Positions 1 through 9,169 of a stretch of 64,000 bases of DNA are shown here, in pieces (positions within the stretch are counted from its first letter, which is position 1; every line of letters begins with the position of its first letter). The notes beneath the pieces are model-generated. The model searched no databases. It worked only from the letters and a program-made list of their open reading frames with translations, and was not told the origin of the DNA. Source of the stretch: Enterococcus caccae ATCC BAA-1240 (GTDB lineage Bacteria; Bacillota; Bacilli; Lactobacillales; Enterococcaceae). The stretch covers positions 372,001-436,000 of the forward strand of contig NZ_KE136472.1 of assembly GCF_000407145.1 (NCBI RefSeq). The letters are read 5' to 3'. The translations under genes were made by a program, and so were the position numbers.

Positions 1-473
1 TTCCTGTGTTAATGTTAACTGCACGTGGTCAGGATATAGATAAAATTAGTGGTCTTTCTATGGGAGCAGATGACTATATTGTTAAGCCGTTCAATCCTTT
101 TGAAGTGTTAGCTAGAGTGAAAACGCAGCTGCGCAGATATCAAACCTACAACTCCCAAGGGATAGAGCAAGTAAATGAATATACTAAAAATGGACTTAAT
201 ATATCTGTTGATAGTCGGAAAGTATCCTTATACGAGGAAGAAATAAAATTAACACCTATTGAATTCGACATCTTGTGGTACTTGTGTAAAAATGAAGGCC
301 GTGTAGTATCTTCAGAAGAATTATTTGAACAAGTTTGGAAAGAAGATTATCTAGAAAATAATAATACTGTCATGGCGCATATTGCTAGAATTAGAGAAAA
401 GATGCATGAAAAACCAAGACAGCCAAATATTATAAAAACGGTATGGGGAGTAGGTTATACAATTGAAAAATAA
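1..473 (+). CDS. VanR-like response regulator, 5' end missing
   Basis: The reading frame is open from the first base, so the gene starts before the window; about 157 residues remain. What is left is the end of a receiver domain (LTARGQD, GADDYIVKPF with the conserved Lys of the alpha4-beta5 region) and a full OmpR-type winged helix ending KTVWGVGYTIEK. The phosphoacceptor Asp is outside the window. The sequence resembles VanR-type regulators. The downstream kinase gene overlaps the stop codon by 11 bases, so the two are translationally coupled and form one two-component system. No van resistance genes follow, so the target is unknown. Confidence 0.9.
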   Translation, partial: PVLMLTARGQDIDKISGLSMGADDYIVKPFNPFEVLARVKTQLRRYQTYNSQGIEQVNEYTKNGLNISVDSRKVSLYEEEIKLTPIEFDILWYLCKNEGRVVSSEELFEQVWKEDYLENNNTVMAHIARIREKMHEKPRQPNIIKTVWGVGYTIEK

Positions 474-1536
474 TCTAACGATGCAGATTACAAAAAAATA
501 TTTCTATACAATGATCATAGCAACAACTGTTCTAGTTATCATTCCATTGATGGTTAAAATGTTGCTTTCGCTTAGAGTATGGGACGGTACTGAATTTTTT
601 TATCCAATGCTATATATTTTAAATAGATCATTAGGAATTTGGTTGATTGTTACACCTTTATTTGTTTGGTTGGTAGTGACGTACACGTTCTTTAGAAAAA
701 TGATGAGTTATTTAGAAGAAATGATAGTGGCGACTAAGAGTTTAATCGAACAACCAGACGAAAAAATAATACTAAGAAATGAACTATCTGAATTTGAGAA
801 CGAAATCAATCACATACGTACAGATAGTTTAGAGAATAAAAAAATGGCAAACGAAGCAGAAAAAAAGAAAAATGATCTTCTTACCTACTTAGCGCATGAT
901 TTAAGAACTCCTCTTACAAGCATTATTGGATATATCTCACTGCTTAAAAATGAACAGATATACTCTGATTTGGATTCTACGAAAAGGAAAAAGTATATAG
1001 ATATTATTTCAGATAAAGCCAGTCGATTAGAATATTTAATCAATGATTTTTTTGAAATTGCAAAAACAGGGTCTAGTAAAAAAGGAATAAACAAAGAAGA
1101 GGTAGATTTAAGCTTGATGTTGATACAAATTAGTTCAGAATTTTTACCTCTTTTAAACGAGAAGAAACTCGAGTGGGATTTAAAGATTGAACAAAATATT
1201 CATACTAAATTAGATATAAATAAATTTGAAAGAGTGCTAGATAATCTGATTAGGAATGCTATATCTTATTCTCCTAATGAGACAGTAATACAACTAACCT
1301 TGGAAAAAATAGATGAGAGAGTAGTATTATCTATAGGAAATATAACCAATAAGGTCTCAGAGGAAGACATGGATTATCTGTTTGAACCATTTTTTAGAGG
1401 GGATCAATCGAGAAGTACAAAAACGGGAAATGCTGGTTTAGGATTAGCAATTGCAAAACAAATTATTAATGAACACGGAGGTACCATCGAAGCAGAACTA
1501 GAAAATAACTATTTTAAAGTATCAATTAATATATAA
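463..1536 (+). CDS. VanS-like membrane sensor histidine kinase
   Basis: 357 residues from a TTG start that overlaps the regulator stop; GGGGAG lies about 10 bases upstream. An in-frame ATG at 481 is the alternative. Two membrane helices (about residues 13-35 and 57-77) enclose a short outer loop. A HAMP-like linker and HisKA domain with phospho-acceptor His145 in LAHDLRTPLTSIIGY follow. The ATPase domain has the N box (DNLIRNAISYSPNE), F box (FEPFFRGD) and G2 box (GNAGLGLAIAKQI). The G1 box is degenerate (SIGNITNKV), as in several VanS proteins. With so small an extracellular loop, sensing is probably within or at the membrane. The ligand is unknown. Confidence 0.9.
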   Translation: MKNNLTMQITKKYFYTMIIATTVLVIIPLMVKMLLSLRVWDGTEFFYPMLYILNRSLGIWLIVTPLFVWLVVTYTFFRKMMSYLEEMIVATKSLIEQPDEKIILRNELSEFENEINHIRTDSLENKKMANEAEKKKNDLLTYLAHDLRTPLTSIIGYISLLKNEQIYSDLDSTKRKKYIDIISDKASRLEYLINDFFEIAKTGSSKKGINKEEVDLSLMLIQISSEFLPLLNEKKLEWDLKIEQNIHTKLDINKFERVLDNLIRNAISYSPNETVIQLTLEKIDERVVLSIGNITNKVSEEDMDYLFEPFFRGDQSRSTKTGNAGLGLAIAKQIINEHGGTIEAELENNYFKVSINI

Positions 1537-1592
1537 GTAGATAAAAATATTTCAAAAAGTTTTGTTAAAAGTGAGGAAAGAGTGTAAGTGTG

Positions 1593-1698
1593 GGGTGTGG
1601 GACAAAAGTAACAATCACTTTTGTTTCACACCCTAAATGCGAATAAGCGGTGGACGCAGAAGCAATCCCGAGAAATAAGCTTGTGTCCCATCCTCCAC
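1593..1698 (+). repeat. MITE-like intergenic repeat, copy 1 (divergent)
   Basis: Member of a family present five times in the window. It opens with a hairpin (GGGTGTG 1593-1599 with CACACCC 1627-1633, arms extended by ACAAAAGT), continues with the family core GCAGAAGCAATCCC, and closes with GTGTCCCATCC. The outer GTGGGACA/TGTCCCA ends are inverted. This copy is shorter than copy 2 and may also end transcription of the kinase gene. Confidence 0.7.
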
Positions 1699-2266
1699 TT
1701 TTTGATTTTAGAGTACATAAAAAGCACGCAAGCTTGTATGATTAAAGTGACAAAACCAAACCAAAAAGGAGCGTGCTTTTATGTCTAAAATGCTACCATC
1801 AATCAAACTATTTTATCATTAGAAATGGAAAAATATATTCCAGAAACCGATGTCACTTTTGCAGTGAATGTCTTAGTAGAAGCAATTCTTCAAACACTTT
1901 TCAAGAAATTAAAATAACAACTCGGACATCAAGCTAGAAAAAGTTGCTCATTATTTAGAAGCAGAGCTTCATGTGAAAAAGCACAATTAACAGATGAAAA
2001 ACGAAAAAAAACAACGTTAATTAAAGAGAAGAAGAACATACAAAAATATCTTCGACATGTACAAACTGATTGCCTGCTAAGAAAACAAAAATACGAACGG
2101 TATCATCCCCAGTTTCAGAAACGAAACAGTTTCTGAAAAGCCGATACAGATGCCACTTTTTTAAGCATGGAGGACGACTATGTGCGTAACGGACAGCTCA
2201 AACCAGGATACACTTTGCAAAGTGCAACAGAAAATCAGTACATCTTGCAAAAAACGTAAAAATGAT

Positions 2267-2437
2267 GTGAGTGGGACATAACTCTTCGAGTCATATCCCA
2301 CTCACGTGGAATCCGTATAAACGGTGGGAGCAGAAGCAATCCCTTCGGAAATAAGCTGAAATTCACAAAAATTTGAAGAGCAATTTTCGTGAATTCCTTC
2401 TTATTTCTCGGGATTAAACACTTCTGTCCCATCCTCC
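2267..2437 (+). repeat. MITE-like intergenic repeat, copy 2 (intact)
   Basis: The complete reference copy. It starts with the hairpin GTGAGTGGGA...TCCCACTCAC with inner ACTCTTCGAGT, then AAACGGTGGGAGCAGAAGC, AATCCCTTCGGAAATAAGC, GTGAATTCCTTCTTATTTC and TCGGGATTAAACACTTCTG, and ends GTCCCATCCTCC. The TGGGACA and TGTCCCA ends are inverted repeats. It lies inside the IS1182 remnant, so it either moved there or was copied there. No coding capacity is seen. Confidence 0.8.
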
Positions 2438-2580
2438 ATCTAAAGGCTCAATTGGCGTTCCATCATGTCCATTTACAAGAGAAATAAGGAGCGAAGATTG
2501 ACATTGACTTAGCGCTCATGGCATTAAATTTAAGAAAATTAGCGAAATACATGGAGAGAAAGGTGTGCATAATACCAAAA

Positions 2581-2621
2581 ACGAGCCCTATTTTGACAAT
2601 ACACATCAAAATAGGGCTCGT
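2581..2621. terminator. Bidirectional terminator after mvaS
   Basis: A perfect 16-bp stem (ACGAGCCCTATTTTGA with its complement at 2606-2621) and 9-base loop, with a T-run on the minus-strand side. It ends mvaS transcription. It overlaps the 3' end of the IS1182 remnant, so it may be an IS-derived end. Confidence 0.8.
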
Positions 2622-2663
2622 TTTCATTTAGAGAAAGGACTATTGTTCCACACTCTTTTATTT

Positions 2664-3824
2664 TTACTTTTCTTTTCTATAATAACGAATATGATTCTCC
2701 GCTTTTTTGATCGAATAAAGAACAGGATCATCAAAAGAGACCGACTGTCCATCTTTCGGTAAGCTTTCGCTAAACACTTTTTCATAATTTTCTATAGAAA
2801 GTCGTTCACGCTGGTCTAGCAGTTCTTGATGTTTTACCGTATGAAGCTGGTTTTGATAGCCTTCTACTAAATAACCAGAGAAAAACTCACTAACAGCTCC
2901 TGAGCCATAACTGAACAAGCCGATTTTGGCACCCGCTTTTAAAGAAGGACTGTTTTCTAATAAAGAAATCAAGCCTAGATACAATGAACCAGTATATAAA
3001 TTTCCAACTCGTCGACTATAAGTAATGCTTTCTTCATATTGAGCCATAAGTCGCTCTAGTGTTTTTTCATCCGTTTCATCAGCGATGCTCAACAATGCTT
3101 TTTTTCCTATTTTTGTATAAGGAATGTGGAAGCAAAGAGCTTCATAATCTTCTAAAGTCAAGCCGGTTTGCTGTTTATGCTTAGCCCAAACCGTAGCAAA
3201 TGATTGAAGATAGGTTTCATTTGATAAAGGACCATCTACTAAAGGAAACTCTTCGTAAACAGGTCGCCAGAAATCATAAATATCATTTGTAAAAAACACA
3301 CTATCATTCTCTAAGACGAGAACACGAGGATCTTTGCTGATCAACAATGCGACAGCACCAGCTCCTTGTGTTGGTTCGCCATCTGAATGTAACCCATAAC
3401 GAGACAAGTCAGAAGCAACTACTAATACTTTACGATCTGGATGACTCCGTACATAATCTGCCGCCATTTTGATTCCAGCAGTTGCACCGTAGCAAGCTTC
3501 TTTAATTTCAAATGAGCGAGCAAAAGGCTGGATCTCTAAGAGATGATGAAGAATCACAGCCGAGGCTTTTGACGAATCATAACCTGATTCTGTTCCGACA
3601 ATTACCATGTCGATTTGTTCTTTATCAGCTTGGCTTAAAATGGCCTCAGCTGCATTTGCTCCAAATGTAATAATATCTTGACTAACAGGATTAACAGCCA
3701 TTTGGTCTTGTCCGATACCAATATGAAACTTCATAGGATCAGTATCTCTGGCATTCGCAAGGTCAGTCATATCAAGATATAAATTTGGAACATAAAAAGA
3801 TAATTTATCAATACCAATGTTCAT
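2664..3824 (-). CDS. mvaS: Hydroxymethylglutaryl-CoA synthase
   Basis: 386 residues, the usual length for bacterial MvaS. It condenses acetyl-CoA with acetoacetyl-CoA to HMG-CoA, the second step of the mevalonate route to isoprenoids. The catalytic residues fall at the family positions: Glu79 (VGTESGYD), Cys111 (KEACYGATAG) and the active-site His in CFHIPYT. The ATG is preceded by AAGGGAAG. It is divergent from mvaE across a 183-bp intergenic region, which is the enterococcal arrangement in which the two genes supply the whole upper mevalonate pathway. No defect seen. Confidence 0.96.
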   Translation of the reverse strand: MNIGIDKLSFYVPNLYLDMTDLANARDTDPMKFHIGIGQDQMAVNPVSQDIITFGANAAEAILSQADKEQIDMVIVGTESGYDSSKASAVILHHLLEIQPFARSFEIKEACYGATAGIKMAADYVRSHPDRKVLVVASDLSRYGLHSDGEPTQGAGAVALLISKDPRVLVLENDSVFFTNDIYDFWRPVYEEFPLVDGPLSNETYLQSFATVWAKHKQQTGLTLEDYEALCFHIPYTKIGKKALLSIADETDEKTLERLMAQYEESITYSRRVGNLYTGSLYLGLISLLENSPSLKAGAKIGLFSYGSGAVSEFFSGYLVEGYQNQLHTVKHQELLDQRERLSIENYEKVFSESLPKDGQSVSFDDPVLYSIKKAENHIRYYRKEK

Positions 3825-3958
3825 TAAATCTACTTCCCTTCAAATTAAAGAATCTCCAATAATAAGGTACCATATTTCAGCAGAAAAGTAGTTAAAAAGA
3901 AGTCATAGTTTAAGAATGGTTAAAGAATTTTTAATTTTCTTCTATTTCACAAAAGTAA

Positions 3959-3988
3959 TTGCTTTTGATAGAATAAAAATGCTATATT
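3959..3988 (+). promoter_or_regulatory. Promoter of mvaE
   Basis: TTGCTT (3959-3964), an 18-base spacer and TATATT (3983-3988), followed by GAGGGGG at 3994-4000, which places the ribosome at the TTG start of mvaE. Assigned by pattern only. Confidence 0.5.
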
Positions 3989-4007
3989 CTCATGAGGGGG
4001 TGCTTTT

Positions 4008-6449
4008 TTGAAAGAAGTTGTTATTATTGATGCAGGACGTTCACCAATCGGCAAGTATAAGGGCAGTTTAAGCTCTGTGTCAGCTGTCGAATTAGGTGAA
4101 ATAGTGGTCAAAGAAATTATAGATAGAAATAAAATCAATACGAATGATATCAAGCAAGTAATTTTTGGAAATGTATTGCAAGCAGGATTGGGACAAAACC
4201 CAGCTCGACAAATCGCTCTAGGTGCAGGGTTACCAGAAACAATACCTGCAATGACCATCAATGAAGTCTGTGGTTCAGGCATGAAAGCAGTGATTTTAGC
4301 AGAACAATTGATCCAATTAGGAAAAGCTGAGCTTGTTGTAGCTGGTGGAGTAGAGAGCATGACACAAGCACCAAAAATAAAAAAATATGTAGCAGAATCA
4401 AATACATATGACACGTCAACTTCCAGTATGTGGAATGATGGTCTGAAGGATGCATTTACTCAAGAACCAATGGGGGTTACTGCTGAAAAAGTTGCAAAAG
4501 AATACAACATAAGCCGCATGGCGCAAGATGAGTTCGCATTAAAATCACAGATTAAAGCCTCAAAAGCTCAAAATACGGGATTATTTGCGCAGGAAATGAT
4601 TCCTATATCACTAAAATCCGGAGAAGTTGTTACGGAAGATGAAGGAATTGATTCAGAGGCTACATTGAATCAGTTGGGCACATTAAAACCAGCATTTGAG
4701 GAGAATGGAACAGTAACTGCTGGGAATTCTTCAACTATCAATGATGGTGCAGCTGTCTTGATTTTAGCTTCAAAAAGTTACGCAATCGAACAAGGATTGC
4801 CTTATTTGGCAACAATCAAAGGCTACGCTGAAATTGGTATCGATCCGTCAATTATGGGGGTTTCCCCTGTAAATGCGGTCCGCCAGTTGTTAGAAGACAA
4901 TCAAATGCAGCTAAACGATATTGATTTGTTTGAAATCAATGAAGCCTTTGCAGCTACATCGCTTGCCGTAGCTAATGAGCTAGCGTTACCTGAAGAAAAA
5001 GTGAATATAAAAGGTGGCGGAATAGCGTTAGGACATCCTATAGGTGCCTCTGGTGCGCGCATTATAACGACTTTAGCTCATAGTTTAAAAGCAGAAGGAA
5101 AGCAGTATGGTATTGCTTCTCTTTGTGTCGGTGGTGGCTTAGGAGTGGCGATTTTAATTGAATGCCATATTGAACAAAATACGAAGCATAAATTTTATCA
5201 GCTTTCTCGAGAAGAACGGTTGCAAAAATTAGAACATGCAGGAATTATTGACAAAAAGAGTAAAAATGATCTATTGCATAATGTTACTTTACCGCCAGAT
5301 GTTGGAGCTAATTTGATTGAAAATCAAATTAGTGAAGTCAATATACCACTTGGGGTAGCTCAGAATTTTGTTGTTAATGAAACAGAACTTGTCGTACCGA
5401 TGGCGACAGAAGAACCCTCGGTTATAGCTGCTGCGAGTAATGGCGCTAAAATAGTTAAAGCTGCAGGCGGATTTTCTTCAACTGTTCGTCAACGTTTGAT
5501 GCGGGGACAAATAGTGTTTTATGAAGTAGAAGATGAAAATGAGTTACGTCTGATGATTGAAAGTAAAGAAAAAGAGATTTTTGAAGCGGCATGTCAAAGC
5601 TATCCTTCGATTATGAAGCGAGGTGGCGGTCTGCAAAGTATGTCGATTCGCTGGCTAGATTCATCCCGTTTTTTATCACTTGATTTGTTTATTGATGTTA
5701 AAGACGCAATGGGGGCCAATATTGTCAATACGATTTTGGAAGCTGTGGCAGATAGATTACAGCAATGGCTACCAAAAGAGAAAATTTTGTTCAGTATTCT
5801 AAGCAACTATTCAACCGAGTCTTTGGTAACAGCAACTTGTGAGATTCCTTTCTCTCTTTTAACTACGGGGGAAATCAACGGCGAGAAAGTAGCGGAAAAA
5901 ATTGTTCAGGCTTCTGAATTAGCAAATGTAGATCCGTATCGAGCAGCAACACATAATAAGGGAATTATGAATGGAATCGATGCGGTCGTTTTAGCTACAG
6001 GGAATGATACTAGAGCGGTCGCTGCTGCTTGTCATGCCTATGCAGTGAAAGATGGCCAGTATCGAGGTTTAAGCAAATGGTGCATGAAAGAAGCAACCTT
6101 GGTTGGCACATTGACCATTCCTTTAGCGATTGCAACCGTGGGTGGTGCAACAAATGTTTTGCCCAAAGCTAAAATTGCCCTAGAGATGCTAAAAGCCGAT
6201 TCAGCTATTTCTTTGATGGAGATAATATCAGCTGTGGGACTTGCTCAAAATTTAGCAGCGCTCAAAGCATTGGTAACAGAAGGCATTCAAAAAGGACATA
6301 TGTCAATGCAAAGTCGCTCACTTGCTTTGACTATTGGCGCTACAGGAGATGAAGTTGAGAAAGTAACAGCGTTATTAAAAAAACAAAAACCCATGAATCA
6401 AGAAACTGCTAGAGCGATTTTAAAGGAAATAAGATCAGCTAATATATAA
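4008..6449 (+). CDS. mvaE: Acetoacetyl-CoA thiolase / HMG-CoA reductase fusion
   Basis: 813 residues, a two-enzyme fusion characteristic of enterococci and relatives. The N-terminal half (about 1-390) is a thiolase with nucleophile Cys88 in NEVCGSGMKAV, the His motif GHPIGASGAR and the second Cys in SLCVGGGLG. The C-terminal half (about 395-813) is a class II HMG-CoA reductase with ENQISEVNIPLGVA, MATEEPSVIAA, DAMGANIVN and GNDTRA motifs. Together with MvaS it converts acetyl-CoA to mevalonate. The start is TTG, supported by GAGGGGG eight bases upstream; no in-frame ATG is near. It is slightly longer than the E. faecalis protein (about 803). Confidence 0.96.
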   Translation: MKEVVIIDAGRSPIGKYKGSLSSVSAVELGEIVVKEIIDRNKINTNDIKQVIFGNVLQAGLGQNPARQIALGAGLPETIPAMTINEVCGSGMKAVILAEQLIQLGKAELVVAGGVESMTQAPKIKKYVAESNTYDTSTSSMWNDGLKDAFTQEPMGVTAEKVAKEYNISRMAQDEFALKSQIKASKAQNTGLFAQEMIPISLKSGEVVTEDEGIDSEATLNQLGTLKPAFEENGTVTAGNSSTINDGAAVLILASKSYAIEQGLPYLATIKGYAEIGIDPSIMGVSPVNAVRQLLEDNQMQLNDIDLFEINEAFAATSLAVANELALPEEKVNIKGGGIALGHPIGASGARIITTLAHSLKAEGKQYGIASLCVGGGLGVAILIECHIEQNTKHKFYQLSREERLQKLEHAGIIDKKSKNDLLHNVTLPPDVGANLIENQISEVNIPLGVAQNFVVNETELVVPMATEEPSVIAAASNGAKIVKAAGGFSSTVRQRLMRGQIVFYEVEDENELRLMIESKEKEIFEAACQSYPSIMKRGGGLQSMSIRWLDSSRFLSLDLFIDVKDAMGANIVNTILEAVADRLQQWLPKEKILFSILSNYSTESLVTATCEIPFSLLTTGEINGEKVAEKIVQASELANVDPYRAATHNKGIMNGIDAVVLATGNDTRAVAAACHAYAVKDGQYRGLSKWCMKEATLVGTLTIPLAIATVGGATNVLPKAKIALEMLKADSAISLMEIISAVGLAQNLAALKALVTEGIQKGHMSMQSRSLALTIGATGDEVEKVTALLKKQKPMNQETARAILKEIRSANI

Positions 6450-6586
6450 AGAAGCTTAATGATGAATCATTAGTTTTACTATTCCACGTATTTTCAACGA
6501 ATGCGCTATCTTTTTGACTGAAACATGAATTTTTTTCGAAACTTTCCAATCTTTTGAGTCAAGTGCAAGATTTTCCGGCATACTTA

Positions 6587-6877
6587 TGGTAAAATAAACT
6601 CAACTTATAGAAGGTTAAACGCGATTTTTAGAGGAAAAAGGAAGGTGAAGCTATGGCGCAACATCAAAATATATGCAGTAACATTCTAAAATTCATAGTA
6701 TTATCCCATCCAGAATACTTTACGAGCTTAAAAAGGTGAGGGAGATTCAGTACTTTAAAATTACGAAAAAGTCATCCATCCGCTTAGATCAGCAGATTTA
6801 AGGAGACAGCCTAAAAAATGAGTGATGGTTGTAAGAAACAACTGAATCTTTAATACATGTGAGAGGAACTAAAATGA
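6587..6877 (+). promoter_or_regulatory. Promoter and long leader of the hydrolase gene
   Basis: An extended -10 (TGGTAAAAT, 6587-6595) begins a leader of about 270 bases. Just before it, TAATGATGAATCATTA (near 6458) is a weak hairpin that may end mvaE. The leader holds a 28-codon ORF (ATG at 6653, behind GGAAGGTGAAGCT) and another short ORF (ATG 6818). It has several complementary stretches, suggesting a structured RNA, but I do not recognise a known riboswitch in it. Confidence 0.4.
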
Positions 6878-8191
6878 ATGAAAAGAAAACTATTATCATT
6901 CCAGATGATTTTTGCGTTGCTCAGTGTTAACTTAGCGCCTGTGATCAGTCATGCAGATGAATTAACTCAGTCGGAGTCAAATGTTGTTGAAGAAGGGACG
7001 ACAGAAACAACCGAAACACCTTCCACAGAAGCAACGACACCTACGACAGATTCATCAACATCAACATCAGAAACGGAAACAGGAACGACAGAAACATCAA
7101 CTGATACGACTACAGAATCTTCAGAAGCCGTACAGCCTCCTGCCAATAGTCATGAGGAAGTAGTACCCGTGGCACCACAACCAAGTGCGCCTGTTGAAGC
7201 AACAGCAGAAATATCACAGCCAACTCCTGTATATGATGCGACTGCACAATTGAACCAAGAAATCAAAGTCGTAAAAAATGAACCAACTGAAACGTTTATT
7301 CGCCGCATTGGTGAAAAAGCTCGTGCCGTCGGACAAAAGAATGATCTTTATGCATCAGTCATGATTGCCCAAGCTATTTTGGAAACAGGATCAGGCAATA
7401 GTGATTTAAGTCAACGGCCGTATCACAATCTGTTTGGAATTAAAGGGGAGTACGAAGGAGAGAAAGTTGTCTTTTCTACTCAGGAAGATGATGGTTCTGG
7501 TAAGTGGTATACAATTGATGCTTCTTTCAAAAAGTATCCTGGATATAAAGAATCATTTGAAGATTATGCCAAACTAATGAAAGAGGGCATAGATTCAAAC
7601 AACAGTATTTATTCAGGAACTTGGAAAACCAATGCTGTGAGCTATCGCGAAGCAACAAAGGCATTAACAGGTGTCTATGCAACGGATACTAGTTATGACC
7701 AAAAACTTAATGCATTTATTGAAGAGTATGATTTGACAGAATACGATAAGGAAAAACCATCAACTTCAACGAGTGGTATTATTGTAACGGATAGTCATCC
7801 AGACAGCGATTTCAAAGAATATACTGGAGAAAGTTATTCAGGATCTGAAGCCTATGCAGCAGGAAACTGTACACAATATGTCTATAACCGTATCCTTCAA
7901 TTAGACGGTTACGTTGAAACAACAATGGGGAACGGAATGGACTGGGCCGCTACAGGAAAAGCCAATGGCTATGAGGTAACGAATAAACCAAAAGCGGGTA
8001 CAGCAGTTAGTTTCCAACCGACTGTGGCTGGAGCAGATGGAACGTATGGACATGTGGCATTTGTCGAGCATGTTTATGCCGATGGTTCTATTCTGATTTC
8101 AGAGATGAATGTTGCTGGTTTGGGTATGGTTTCGTTTAGAGTAATCGACAAAGATACAGCGAATACTTTAGCTTATGTGACACCAAAATAA
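6878..8191 (+). CDS. Secreted glucosaminidase / CHAP peptidoglycan hydrolase
   Basis: 437 residues. A signal peptide (about 1-26, cleaved near SHADE) is followed by a Thr/Ser/Glu-rich linker (about 30-110). Next comes a glucosaminidase (FlgJ/LytG-like) domain with MIAQAILETGSGNSDL and the Glu of AILETGSG as candidate acid, then a C-terminal CHAP amidase/endopeptidase domain. CHAP has Cys in GNCTQYVYNR and His in YGHVAFVE. It should cut both glycan strands and peptide stems, and acts outside the cell. The ATG at 6878 follows GAGAGGAACT; an ATG four bases upstream is out of frame. It shares domain order with the protein at 49732. A strong terminator follows. Confidence 0.88.
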   Translation: MKRKLLSFQMIFALLSVNLAPVISHADELTQSESNVVEEGTTETTETPSTEATTPTTDSSTSTSETETGTTETSTDTTTESSEAVQPPANSHEEVVPVAPQPSAPVEATAEISQPTPVYDATAQLNQEIKVVKNEPTETFIRRIGEKARAVGQKNDLYASVMIAQAILETGSGNSDLSQRPYHNLFGIKGEYEGEKVVFSTQEDDGSGKWYTIDASFKKYPGYKESFEDYAKLMKEGIDSNNSIYSGTWKTNAVSYREATKALTGVYATDTSYDQKLNAFIEEYDLTEYDKEKPSTSTSGIIVTDSHPDSDFKEYTGESYSGSEAYAAGNCTQYVYNRILQLDGYVETTMGNGMDWAATGKANGYEVTNKPKAGTAVSFQPTVAGADGTYGHVAFVEHVYADGSILISEMNVAGLGMVSFRVIDKDTANTLAYVTPK

Positions 8192-8197
8192 AAAAAT

Positions 8198-8255
8198 AAG
8201 TTAATGATGGTGTCGAGTGAAAACACTTAGCCTCATCATTAACTTTTTTATTTTA
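8198..8255 (+). terminator. Terminator of the hydrolase gene
   Basis: Stem AAGTTAATGATG (8198-8209) with CATCATTAACTT (8235-8246), followed by a T-rich run. Confidence 0.8.
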
Positions 8256-8416
8256 ATAAATTGATTTATTTACTTTTTCTTAACTATTCTATAGAAAACC
8301 TAAATGATTTGGGCATAGATTCTTCAAATTTTCACGTTATTATAGTTACATACCCAATAACAAACCCAAACTAAACACTTTTTCATTTTTACTCCTCAAG
8401 TAAAAAGAACTCCTTG

Positions 8417-8448
8417 CCACCGCCCACCCAGCGGTGGTTATTTTTTTT
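8417..8448 (+). terminator. Orphan terminator in the 8256-8497 gap
   Basis: CCACCGC/GCGGTGG stem followed by TTATTTTTTTT on the plus strand; it could also act on the minus strand after the YcxB-like gene. The 240-bp gap has no plausible plus-strand gene. On the minus strand a 20-codon ORF (8386 down to 8324) follows GAGGAG. A small RNA may end here. Confidence 0.6.
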
Positions 8449-8497
8449 GAAGTTGCGGGTAAATTGACTGACATTTTTATTTTCCGTTAATATTTGA

Positions 8498-9085
8498 TTA
8501 GTTCCAAAAGTCATAGGAGTCAGCCATTTTTTCAGTAATTATTTGCTTTAATTTTGAAAGTTGTTCTTGGCTTAATTCTTCTTTTTGAATTAATAACACA
8601 GAAAATGAATTTAGCTGTAAAGCAATAAATGCACTGGTTTCAATGCAAGTTGTGAATATTGACCACTCATAAGTAGAAACTGACAGTTTCGTGTTCACTT
8701 TAACGGCTTCACTTGAAATCATAAAGACTTTTTCAACAAAAAATGAGCTGTTAGACGGATCTTTTAAACTTTTTTTTAGACGAAAATCAATTTCTTTATA
8801 ATAGATAAGGAATAATTCTATACCTACTATCAAAAAAAGTAAGCCACTATAAAAATATAGCGGACAATAATGTAGTATGTCAGCTAAGTTGACTGATGTA
8901 AAAGTGAAAGAATCTTGTTGGAAAAATGTCCAGATTAAATAAATAGAAATGAGAGATAGAAAAAAGCTAATAATAGATAAAGTGACAAGTAAAAATCTTC
9001 GACGTTTATATTTCTTTTTCATATAAATCTTATTAAAAGCTAGCCAACTATGTTGAGTCAAGGTTTGTGTGAATTTTAAGTCCAT
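8498..9085 (-). CDS. YcxB-like membrane protein
   Basis: 195 residues with two membrane helices (about residues 34-52 and 77-97) and a C-terminal cytoplasmic domain resembling the YcxB-like family. That family typically pairs two N-terminal helices with a small soluble domain; its function is not established. I chose the ATG at 9085 because GGAG lies nine bases before it; an ATG three codons upstream abuts the GGAG. The gene stands alone. Its promoter side faces the left half of the repeat that the large island split, so the island separates this gene from opuA. Confidence 0.6.
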   Translation of the reverse strand: MDLKFTQTLTQHSWLAFNKIYMKKKYKRRRFLLVTLSIISFFLSLISIYLIWTFFQQDSFTFTSVNLADILHYCPLYFYSGLLFLIVGIELFLIYYKEIDFRLKKSLKDPSNSSFFVEKVFMISSEAVKVNTKLSVSTYEWSIFTTCIETSAFIALQLNSFSVLLIQKEELSQEQLSKLKQIITEKMADSYDFWN

Positions 9086-9169
9086 TTTTATCATCTCCTA
9101 CTATGGATTATAGCGTTTACTTTGTTAAAAAGAAAGGAGTCGTAATCATTTAGATTATGCTAAAAAAAA

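Larger units (their letters stand above)
1781..2631 (+). pseudogene. Degenerate IS1182-type transposase
   Basis: Fragments of one transposase are spread over frames with several frameshifts and stops. In order: an N-terminal piece containing LSLEMEKYIPETDVTFAV; a piece LRKQKYERYHPQ; a piece DATFLSMEDDYVRNGQLKPG followed by LQSATENQYIL, typical of the IS1182 family catalytic region; and a C-terminal piece IDLALMALNLRKLAKYM. The start ATG follows GGAG and is followed almost at once by a frameshift. The middle of the protein is largely deleted, and an intergenic repeat (2267-2437) sits between the third and fourth pieces. The gene cannot make a functional protein. Confidence 0.75.

Noticed and set aside
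1-1536. Glycopeptide resistance cluster
   Set aside because: Only regulator and kinase are present; no ligase, dehydrogenase or dipeptidase gene occurs in the window.
8324-8448. Fst/par type I toxin-antitoxin locus
   Set aside because: The peptide does not resemble Fst and the direct repeats of par loci are missing; kept only as a low-interest finding.
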